This document shows positions 20,292 to 29,085 of a stretch of DNA of 29,085 bases, piece by piece (position 1 is the stretch's first letter; each line of letters starts with the position of its first letter). The DNA comes from Zygophlyctis sp. KS116 (Eukaryota; Chytridiomycota). The stretch lies in the NCBI GenBank assembly GCA_054661495.1, contig BAAFSQ010000119.1:1-29085 (forward strand), given 5' to 3'. Below the pieces are notes generated by a model. It had not been told where the DNA came from, made no database searches, and saw only the letters and a list, made by a program, of their open reading frames with translations. Made by a program: the position numbers and the translations under genes.

Positions 20292-21254
20292 ATGGTCCTT
20301 GAGGCGACGGTGTTAGTGTAATTTGACACTTGTTTAATGATAGTCTTGACAATTCTGAATGGATGCGCAACGGAGACTATGTTCCAACAAGAATCCAAGC
20401 ACAGGCAGACGCTGCAACCTTTCTTTTCAACGCAAAAACCCAATCTAATCCTGAAAATTCCGTTGGGCTCATGACAATGGCTGGAAAAGCACCAGATGTT
20501 TTAGTGACTTTAACTTGTGATTTTGGTAAAATACTCTCTGCTCTTCATCACGTGACAATTTCTGGCTCTGTAAGTCTCTCAACTGGTGTTTCTATTGCTC
20601 AATTAGTTCTTAAACATCGTCAAAATAAGAATCAAAAACAGAGAATCATTGTATTTGTAGCTTCTCCAGTCTCGGAAGATGAAGACTGTCTGGTAAAATT
20701 AGGGAAAAAATTGAAAAAGAATAATGTTGCTGTTGATATTATTTCTTTTGGATCTGAAGGAGATTTAAATGAGCAGAAATTACAAGCTTTTATAAATACA
20801 GTCAATAGTAGTGATAATAGGTAATTTTTTTGTAATTTTTTCTAAAATAAAGTCATTTAGTGACTATTCCTCCTGGACCTCATGTATTATCTGATATTTT
20901 AATTTCATCGCCGATTATATCAGGAGGAGAGTCTAGTTCTGGAGGAGGTGGATTTGAATTTGGAGTAGATCCTTCATTAGATCCAGAATTAGCATTGGCT
21001 TTACGTATATCAATGGAGGAAGAAAAAGCACGTCAAGAGAAAAATTCTAGTACTGAAACATCTAAAGACGATCAAAAGGATGTAGATATGATGGATTTAA
21101 CAGAAGATGAAGAGATGGCTAGAGCTTTGGCAATGTCTATGGAGGTATTTTAGAAATTTTTATTATAAAATAGACTGATAAGGAACAAGACTTGTCAAGT
21201 ATAGTTTCTAATTTACCAGGAGTAGATCCAAATGATCCTCGGTTAAAAAAGTAA
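20292..21254 (+). CDS. RPN10: 26S proteasome ubiquitin receptor Rpn10 (S5a)
   Basis: Exons 20292-20317, 20344-20820, 20853-21144 and 21174-21254 encode 291 residues; introns are 26, 32 and 29 nt. The N-terminus [20 protein letters not shown] opens the VWA domain that docks Rpn10 between the lid and base of the regulatory particle. TLKHRQNK-like and [13 protein letters not shown] motifs confirm the family. Two ubiquitin-interacting motifs follow, [15 protein letters not shown] and [15 protein letters not shown], so it resembles the animal form (two UIMs) more than the single-UIM yeast protein. The C-terminus ends DPNDPRLKK. It recognises polyubiquitinated substrates for degradation. Introns interrupt the VLVLDNS and [15 protein letters not shown] motifs and must be removed to restore them. 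Confidence 0.95.
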
Positions 21255-21322
21255 TTTGAATAAGATTTCAGAGTTTACTGAGCATTTAAAAAAAAGGTTT
21301 TTGTGAGGGGGAAGGAATCATT

Positions 21323-23552
21323 ATGGCAACGGATTTTAGTGATATTTACTTGGGAGGAAGGAATGGTCCTCTGTCAAAGGGAAAATTAAAGATTGCGGAA
21401 GCAGGACTGGGCTGGAAGAATGCAACCACTGGCGCAATTGTAACGATTTCAGCTACTGATATTCAAAAAATGAATTGGCAGAGAGTTTGTAAAGACTATC
21501 AACTTAAAGTATTTAAAACTGATGGCTCGGTTATAAAGTTTGATGGTTTTTCAAAGGAATTGTTTGATTCACTTGCAAGTGTAATCAAGTCTTGTTATTC
21601 TTTAAATTTGGAACAAAAGGAAGTTTCTTTGAGAGGATGGAATTGGGGAAATACTGCATTTCAAAATAATCAATTGATTTTTTCAATTGGGAATAAGACT
21701 TGTTTTGAAGTGCCACTAAATGAAGTTGCAAATACTTCATTGGCGTCAAAAACTGAAGTTATGATTGAATTTGCTCCTCCTGATTTAGGACCAGATTCAG
21801 AAGGGAAAAGGATCAAGGAAGATGTTTTAGTGGAAATGAGATTCTTTGTTCCTGGATTAGCGGATGGAGATATGGTATGTAAGGTTATTAAAGTTGTAGG
21901 TGGCAGATGATGAGGATGGTCCAGCAGTTTACAAGGATTTAGATCAACAAAATAAAGAAGACAAGGAACCCAGTTCTGATCAAGAAGAAACGTTTGTTGT
22001 TGGGGATGATGGTGAAGCATTAAGTGCTGCTGCAGTCTTTTGTGAAACTATTAAACAAAAAGCAGAATTGGGAGCTCTTAGTGGTGAAGCAATTGTTAAA
22101 TTTGATGATTTATTATGTTTGACACCTAGGTAAGATTTTTAAATTTGACAATTTTAGAAGCAGATTTGAAATTTCTCTTTATAGTGACTTTTTACGGCTT
22201 CGTGGAAAGTCTTATGATTACAAAATTTTATATACTTCGGTTACAAAACTGTTTTTGCTTCCAAAGCCAGATGAATTACACTGGATGTTTGTTATTGGGC
22301 TTAATCCTCCTATTCGTCAAGGTCAAACAAGATATCCTTATTTAGTCTTTCAATTTGATCGGGATGACGAAATAGATTGTGATTTGAACTTGGAAGAGTA
22401 ACGTTTTATTTTGTCTTTTAAAGATTTAGGGATATTCTTAAAGAGAAAAAATTACAGAAAAATTATGATGGGCCAGTGTATGAAGTAGTTGCTGAAATAT
22501 TGGGAGCTTTAGCGTCACGCCGTGTTGTTGATTCTAGTTCTTTCAAGAGGTAAATATTACTTAGACTAAATTTAGCTCTACAAATCAAATGTCTGTTAAA
22601 TGTGCGCAAAAGGCAAATGAACTTTTAATGTATCCATTGGAAAAGAGTTTTCTTGCACTGCCAAAGCCAACTATTTTGATTCAGCATTCAGAAATAGCTG
22701 CTGTTATATTTTCTAGAGTCGGAGGAAATACTTCAAATTTAAAAACTTTTGAAATTCGAATTACGACTACAACTGGTAATGATACAATTTTCAGCAACAT
22801 TCCAAGGTAACAATTTTAAACGTTTATTTTCAAAGGGAAGAACATGAACCAATTGAGGAATACTGTGTTGCAAAGAAACTAAGAATTCAGAATGAAATTG
22901 TTGAAGAAGAAATCGGTGCTGTATATGATATTGACTCTGAAGAAGAAAATGTTGGAGTTAAGCGGGCACCTGATGACCTTGATTCTGAATCTGGTATTAT
23001 TTTTAATTTAATTGAGTAATAGAAGACTTGGACTTCCAAGGTGGTAGTGATAGTGATGTTGCTGAAGAATTTGATGAAGAATATTCATCTTCTGAAGATG
23101 AAGAAGGAGGCGAAAAGGGTAAATCTTTTTTAAATATTTATAAATTAGCACCAACTCCAAAAAAAGAAAAACCAAAGTCTACAAAGACTGTAAAAGACGG
23201 ACCATCCAAGAAAAAAGCTAAAAAAGATCCAAATGCGCCTAAAAAACCTCTAACTTCCTTTATCATCTTCTCATCTGATAAACGAAGTGAAATTGTAAAT
23301 GCAAATCCTGGAATGGGTATTGGTGATGTTGCTAAACAGCTGGGAAGTTTATGGAAAGAAATCTCAGCTTCTGAAAAAACAAAATATGAAGAATTAGCAA
23401 AAAAGGATAAGGAAAGATATGAGCGTGATATGTCTTTATATAAAAAAGGAGAAGTAGAATCAAAACCGTCTAAAACAGAATCTGTCAAGTCTTCTAAACC
23501 AGACTCTACTAAATTCAAGAGCGAAGAAGTCATTGACTCGGATTCTAATTAA
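21323..23552 (+). CDS. SSRP1: FACT complex subunit SSRP1/Pob3 with HMG box
   Basis: Exons 21323-21874, 21900-22129, 22158-22397, 22424-22549, 22576-22806, 22836-22993 and 23023-23552 encode 688 residues; introns are 25-29 nt. The protein partners Spt16 in the FACT histone chaperone, which handles H2A-H2B during transcription and replication. The N-terminal dimerisation domain begins MATDFSDIYLGGR. The middle domain has double PH folds with CLTPRSRFEISLY and IGLNPPIRQGQTRYP. An acidic stretch (EEFDEEYSSSEDEEGG) precedes a complete HMG box (DPNAPKKPLTSFIIFSSDKR onward, about residues 581-648), then a Ser/Lys tail. Yeast Pob3 lacks this box and uses separate Nhp6; here the fusion is like animal and plant SSRP1. 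Confidence 0.95.
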
Positions 23553-23619
23553 TAATTGATTTTCTTGCTAAATCCAAAATTGTGAATTGAGTGATTTGAG
23601 GTCTTGGGCTGCGTCAAAA

Positions 23620-26118
23620 ATGCGAGCCAAACGTCGGGCAACTCGATCATCTGTAACTCCTTCGGACACTGCTGCATCAACCGCTGTGGACGATCCTTAC
23701 AGTGCTGATTCCATCGACTCTGATTGGCATGAAGACTCTGAATCTTCTGTTGGATCACAATTGTCAGAATTTCATGATTCTAATGATGATCCCACCAATG
23801 AACTGACATTATTGAAGGATCCGATCGCTGTTTCAACGCCTCAGGAAACAAAGATTAAGAAAAAGAGTCCGCCGAAGAAGAAAAGATCTAAAGCTGAGCC
23901 TGTACAAGTCTGGGAAGCTCCATCGGATCTGGATGAGCTAGATAAATGCTCAGATCTTGAGACTTTGAATTCTGGAAAAAGAAAAAAGAAATTCAATGCA
24001 GAATCACGGCTACGAATTTTACATCCTGAAATAGGAACTGCTTGGAGAGATTTGAAGCAAAAGTCTTCAGATTGTACTCATGATCCAAATCAGCCCAGTG
24101 ATGTTACTCTTAAACTTTTGCCTTTTCAGTTGGAAGGTGTTTCATGGTTGAGACATCAAGAGGAAGGTATATTTCACGGTGGTATTTTAGCTGATGAAAT
24201 GGTAATTTTTTACATTAAATAGAAGGGAATGGGAAAGACTATTCAAATGATTTCTTTACTTGTTTCAAAGAAAATGGAAGGTTCTACACTCATATTATGT
24301 CCAACAGTTGCACTATTTCAATGGGAAAATGAAATAAAGAATAGGACTACAAAAGATTTGTTAAAAGTATTGATATTTCATGGTAATTCAAGATTTTAAT
24401 ACTAGGTTCTAATCGTATCACCAATATTTCTGAATTAACTGAATATGATGTTATTATCTCTACTTATTCAATTGTCGAACAAGGATTTAGAAAACAAACT
24501 TATGGAGTTAAACGAAAAGGTCAATTGGTAAAGGAAAAATCTATTTTACATTCTTATGAATGGTCGCGTGTTATTTTAGATGAAGCACATGCTATCAAGG
24601 ATCGTAGTTGTTCAACTGCAAGAGCAGTGTTTGCTCTTAAGCGAAATAAACAGTGGGCTTTATCAGGAACACCATTGCAAAATCGTGTTGGAGAGGTAAT
24701 TAAATTATTTTGATATTTAGCTCTACTCTTTGGTTAGATTCATGAATGCAGATCCTTTTTCCTTTTACTTTTGCAAGCAGTGTGATTGTAAAATGCAAAC
24801 TTGGGCTTTTTCAGATAGACGTACTTGTGATCATTGTGGACATTCCCCACATCAACATTTTTGTTGGTGGAACAAGGAGATATTAAGGCCTATTCAGGAA
24901 TATGGAGCTATTGGAAAAGGCTTGGTTGCTTTTCAGAAGCTAGGTCTTTTACTGGATAAAATGATGTTGCGAAGAACTAAATTAGAGAAGAGTGATGAAA
25001 TGAATCTACCGCCTAGAATCATCACGGTTCGCCGAGATTTTTTCAATGAACCTGAAGAAGATTTTTATGAAAGTTTATATACAGATTCAGCAAGAACATT
25101 TAGCACATATATAGCTGCTAATACAGTTTTGAATAATTATGCTTCAATCTTTAGTCTTTTAAGTAGAATGCGTCTCGCTGTTAATCATCCTGATTTAGTT
25201 GCTGTTAAAATGGCTCTGCAAAATAATACTGCAAAAGAAAACTTGGTTTGCGGGATATGTAATGAAGAAGCTGAATGCCCAATTTTAAGCAAATGTAAAC
25301 ATGTTTTTTGTAGGGAAGACGCACGTCTGTTTTGTGAATCTGCTCCAGAGGATGGGACGATAACATGCCCTGTATGTTTCAAGCCTTTTTCGATTGATCT
25401 TTCACAAATAGAAGTAGAAAGATCAAAAGCTACGGGGGTTCAAACTAATATTGTAAACCATATAGATCTCACGAAATGGAGAAGCAGCACGAAAATAGAA
25501 GGCAAGTTTAAAACGGCTTATTTTTTAGCTTTAGTAGAAGAATTGAATAAGCTAAAGAACGAAAATTGCACCGAAAAATCTATTATTTTCTCTCAGTTTG
25601 TTTCATTCTTGGATTTAATTCAATGGTAAGTTTATTTCATTACTTACGAACATAAGGCGGCTTTCTCGTGGAGGTTTCAATGTTGTTAAACTAGACGGCC
25701 GAATGTCTCCTCAGCAACGAGATACTGTATGATATTTTCCCTAATATTCAGACTATAACTAAATTCATGACGGATCCCTCTGTTACGGTATTTCTCATCT
25801 CTTTGAAAGCTGGAGGGGTGGCCTTGAATTTAACGGAGGCATCTAGATGTTTTATCATGGATCCTTGGTGGAATCCGGCCTGCGAAGGTATTTTAGTTTT
25901 CTGGTGATTTTTTAGATCAGGCGTTTGATAGAATACATCGCCTAGGACAATATAGACCAATCAAAATAACTAGAATGATTATAGAAAATTCTATTGAATC
26001 AAGAATTCTACAACTTCAAGAAAAAAAGAAAGCCTTATTTCAGTCAACTATAGGAAAAGATGTAAGTGCCCTTTCTCAATTATCTGAGGAAGACTTAAGG
26101 TTTTTGTTTGTATTGTAA
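23620..26118 (+). CDS. RAD16: Nucleotide excision repair ATPase Rad16
   Basis: Exons 23620-24201, 24226-24382, 24406-24695, 24721-25625, 25657-25726, 25752-25887 and 25916-26118 encode 780 residues, near yeast Rad16 (790); introns are 23-31 nt. It is an SNF2/Swi2-type translocase with an inserted RING finger, acting in global-genome repair with Rad7. Motifs: [15 protein letters not shown] (Walker A, spans intron 1), [21 protein letters not shown], the Rad16-specific zinc-binding FCKQCDCK...[27 protein letters not shown], the [13 protein letters not shown]...CPVC, and the C-terminal helicase part with [47 protein letters not shown]. In the RING, the sixth ligand appears as Asp (FCRED instead of FCRLC). 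The first ATG in frame was used. Confidence 0.95.
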
Positions 26119-26133
26119 TTTTACCTTGATTCG

Positions 26134-28084
26134 CTATTTTTCACCAGTTTCCTGTTGAGCATTCCACATGTCACTATAAACTCCTTTAGATTCGAGTAGT
26201 TGTGAATGAGTGCCAGATTCCTTTATTCTTCCCTCTGAAAGTACGACGATTTCTTTGCAATCTTTGATGGTAGTTAAACGATGCGCGATAAACACTGAAG
26301 TTCGTGGGAGGAGCCCGATAGTAGGCTCTTGCAAAATGTCTTTGATAGATGAGATAATCGATGCTTCAGTAGTTTGATCAAGAGCAGAGGTTGGCTCATC
26401 AAATAATAAAATCGGCGGGTTCTTAAATTATTAGAGATTGAATTGTAAGTACCTTCAAAAAAACTCTAGCCAATTGCACTCTTTGCTTTTCACCCCCAGA
26501 TATCATCATCCCTCTTTCTCCAACATGCGTATCGTATCCTTTCGGGAATGATGTTGTAATTGTGGAATGCAAATTGGCTCGTTTTGCGGCATCATGAATT
26601 TCTTCAATACTAGCATTAGGCCTTCCATAGCTTATATTTTCGCCAATTGTCTGGTTGAAAAGTATCGTATCTTGCGGAACAACTCCTAGCATTTGGCGAA
26701 GTGATTGCAATTTGATATCTTTCAAATCATGACCATTGATTGTAATTCTTCCAGAGTCGGGATCAAAAAATCTAAATAAGAGACGAATTATTGTAGATTT
26801 CCCGCAACCACTTGGTCCTACAAAAGCAAAGCTATCACCTGTTCTAATAGTAAAAGAAACTCCATTCAAGATAGGGCGAGAATCAGTATATCCAAAAAAA
26901 ACATTTTCAAACTTAATTTCATAGCCTTTAGAAAGATCCAGGTCAATAGCATTAGGCTTATCTTCAATTTTTGATTTAACGGTTGAAAGTCTTTAAATTA
27001 GTACCAAACGAAAAAGTACTTAAACATTGTATCCATATCTATAAGAGCCTGTCTTATTTCTCGATATACTCCACCGAGAAAATTCAAAGGCATAGAGAGT
27101 TGAAAAACAAGCCCGTTAATGAACACCAAATCTCCAATCGATAATGTCCCACCCAGAATCTCTGCACTTGCCATCCACATCATTGTTGTTAGAGACACAG
27201 CGAAAATAGCGTTCTGGCCTGCATTTAGAAAGGCCAAAGATTTAGCAGTCTTGATTGCAGCACTTTCATATTTTGCCAATGCACTATCGAATTTTTTTAA
27301 TTCATGGTTTTCATTATTAAAATACTTTACAGCTTCAAAATTCAGTAAAGAGTCAGTAGCAACTGAGGCAGCCTGACTATCAGCAGCATTCATTTGTTTT
27401 CTAAACTGTATTCTCCAAGCAGTTGTTTTCAGGGTAAAGATTGTATAAGTAGCCATTGTTGCGAGTGTAACTAATGCATATTCAACGCCATATTTACTAA
27501 CTTTTAGTACCTCATCTTACCTTGTCAAAATCACCGAAACCAACCCAATCTCGAAAACGGTTGGAACTATATGAAAGACAATAGAGGAAAGAATTTGATT
27601 TATACCTCTGCTTCCTCTTTCTATAGATCTTACAAGTCCCCCAACAGGAGATTTCAAATGAAAGTTCAGATCTAGATTTTGTACGTGAAAGAATATATTC
27701 CTTGAAGCACTTCTGATTGCCCGCTGAGCTACATTACTAAACAGTGAGTTCCTCAACTCTTGAAATAGTATAGAGCCCAACTTTGCCCCTCCATATCCTA
27801 GTAATGCAGTTCCACAGACTGAAAGAACGTTTAGATCTTGTGGCACATTTAACAAATCAACAGCTTCCTTGAAGAAGAATGGCACATTGACTGACAAAAC
27901 TTTACCTGATACTAATAATACAACTGCAGTGGACACTCTCAGCTTGATTTCCTATGATCAGTAAAATTAAGATTACCGGATGCTTCTTTGGCCAAATATA
28001 GGGCAGCATCTTAAATAAGATTTTGGAATCCGATGAGGATCTTAAAGGGAATTTATTAAAAAATCCGAATCTAAATCCCAGCAT
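26134..28084 (-). CDS. ATM1: Mitochondrial ABC exporter Atm1
   Basis: Exons 28084-27977, 27951-27521, 27496-27020, 26990-26453 and 26421-26134 encode 613 residues; introns are 25, 24, 29 and 31 nt. This half-transporter of the inner mitochondrial membrane exports a glutathione-linked sulfur compound needed for cytosolic Fe-S protein assembly. The N-terminus MLGFRFGFFNKFPLRSSSDS is basic and Ser-rich like a matrix-targeting presequence. It is followed by MLPYIWPKKHP, six-helix core motifs such as FEAVKYFNNE and YREIRQALIDMDTMFK, and the ATPase domain with GPSGCGKST (Walker A), VPQDTILFNQTIGENI, ISGGEKQR, ILLFDEPTSALD (Walker B, spans intron 4) and IAHRLTT. It is shorter than yeast Atm1 (690) mainly at the N-terminus. 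The start codon lies 14 nt inside the upstream SDR coding sequence on the same strand. Confidence 0.95.
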
Positions 28085-28998
28085 TAGAATAGACACTATT
28101 GGAAGTTGTTGATCCCAAAGGTGTGACGTAGGCTAACAAATCAATCGCCTTAAACTTACCGCTAGTTATTCCTCCATCAACATTGAAATCAGTTCCAGTG
28201 ACAAAACTACTTTCATCCGAAGCCAGATAAAGAGCTGCATATGCAATTTCAATCGCTTCACCTGAATCTATAAAACTTCAAATTATTACCAAATCTGCCC
28301 ATGGGAACGTGTACCAACCTCCGCTCACGCTTCTCTTCCGTATTAAGAAAATCCATGAGTAATGGAGTTTTTAAAGGTCCAGGACACAAAGCATTAACTC
28401 TTATAGATTCTCTAGCATGGATCACTGCCAATTCTCTAGTCATTGCAAGAACAGCCCCTTTTGATGCTGTATAAGCCAATTGAGGTGTTGCTGCACCTAA
28501 CAGAGCAACAAAAGAAGCAGTATTAATAATCGAACACGGTTCCTTTGTTTTTCTCATTTCAGGAATAGCGTATTTACATCCATGCCTAATTTTAAAAACA
28601 ATAATACAATTATACCAAACACCCTTTACATTTATATTCATTGTAAGATCCCAAACTTTTTCAGAAGTTGTAATTGCATTATCATCATCAGGATGCATAA
28701 TACCTGCATTATTAAACATGATATTCAATTTTCCAAACTTGTCAATTGCAGCAGCTACAAGAGCTTGCACAGACTCCTCTTTACTGACATCTGCTAGTAC
28801 AAATATAGCATTTTTAGTAATTTTTAACACTTGATCGAGCGCAGCTGCAACTTAATTATTTAAATTACCTTTCCCGGCTAGATCGTTTACATCTGCAAGA
28901 ATTACAGATGCGCCTTCTTTGGCAAACAATATACTTGTTTCTAAACCAATTCCCGATCCAGCCCCAGTGATAATCGCTACTTTATTTGCCAATCTCAT
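28071..28998 (-). CDS. Short-chain dehydrogenase/reductase (SDR)
   Basis: Exons 28998-28869, 28844-28616, 28585-28290, 28261-28160 and 28132-28071 encode 272 residues; introns are 24, 30, 28 and 27 nt. It is a classical NAD(P)-dependent SDR: cofactor motif TGAGSGIG (residues 11-18), LADV, NNAG, active-site IINTAS Ser and AYTASKGA (Tyr and Lys), INVKGVWHGCKYAIPEM, and the C-terminal VDGGITSAYVTPLG. Asp in LADVND after beta-2 suggests NAD rather than NADP. The substrate cannot be told. Intron 1 could also be read as 18 nt; the 24-nt choice gives an in-frame join with a CAG acceptor and fits the size range. The stop lies within the first codons of ATM1, in another frame of the same strand. Confidence 0.9.
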
Positions 28999-29085
28999 TC
29001 CTTATTCTTGTTAAACAACCTACGACTAAAATCCACGACTTGAAACCGGAGGAAAATTGTAAATTTGTGTGCTCAACAAGTAAAA

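Noticed and set aside
22145-22345. Separate small hydrophobic protein within SSRP1.
   Set aside because: It is the wrong frame of SSRP1 exon 3, where the correct frame encodes the conserved middle domain.
28851-28868. An 18-nt intron in the SDR gene.
   Set aside because: A 24-nt alternative using the CAG acceptor keeps frame, gives a plausible SDR sequence and fits the size range of all other introns.
1387-28998. Many short out-of-register reading frames could be read as decayed or frameshifted genes.
   Set aside because: Each break coincides with a 23-39 nt GT...AG interval whose removal rebuilds conserved motifs, so they are exons of intact genes.
1-29085. Transposons, LTR or other virus-like elements.
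   Set aside because: No transposase, reverse transcriptase, integrase, capsid or terminal repeats were seen; gene density leaves no room for one.

Overview
This window looks like a piece of a small, very compact, AT-rich nuclear genome from the fungal lineage, most likely an early-diverging or parasitic member such as a Rozella-like, sanchytrid-like or chytrid-like fungus. The species cannot be fixed from this sequence. Fungal placement rests on a full-length cell-wall alpha-1,3-glucan synthase of the Ags1/Mok1 type, a fused betaine-lipid synthase in the domain order I associate with fungi, a fungal-type RAD16, and receptor-like proteins resembling the Git3/Gpr1 group. The FACT subunit, however, carries its own HMG box like animal and plant SSRP1, unlike yeast Pob3.

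Sixteen complete protein genes can be reconstructed, plus the tail of a seventeenth. They are broken into short reading frames by 63 introns that I placed by hand. Every intron is 23 to 39 nt long (mean about 27 nt). When they are removed each frame joins cleanly and the family motifs become continuous. Intergenic gaps run from below zero to about 240 bp, and no stretch over 300 bp lacks a gene.

Layout. 1-120: tail of an unknown plus-strand gene. 128-451 (-): URM1. 466-1390 (+): secreted class 3 lipase. 1387-3158 (-) and 3286-5282 (+): two head-to-head paralogous seven-helix receptor-like genes around a 127-bp shared promoter that holds an 11-bp tandem repeat. 5400-6401 (+): orphan secreted or membrane protein. 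6644-8399 (+): secreted kinase-like protein. 8413-10978 (-): BTA1 betaine-lipid synthase. 11194-12648 (-): GB1/RHD3-type GTPase. 12871-13251 (+): SmD3. 13277-20220 (+): AGS1. 20292-21254 (+): RPN10. 21323-23552 (+): SSRP1 with HMG box. 23620-26118 (+): RAD16. 26134-28084 (-): mitochondrial ABC exporter ATM1. 28071-28998 (-): short-chain dehydrogenase.

The left 12 kb is rich in surface, secreted and membrane-lipid functions. The right part is mostly conserved housekeeping: splicing, proteasome, chromatin, DNA repair and Fe-S export, together with the cell-wall glucan synthase. I see no mobile elements, rRNA, tRNA or CRISPR. The most unusual signals are the receptor pair with its helically phased promoter repeat, the secreted kinase-like protein with altered catalytic residues, and the extreme compaction: 14 bp between divergent start codons, shared stop-codon bases, and a same-strand 14-nt coding overlap.
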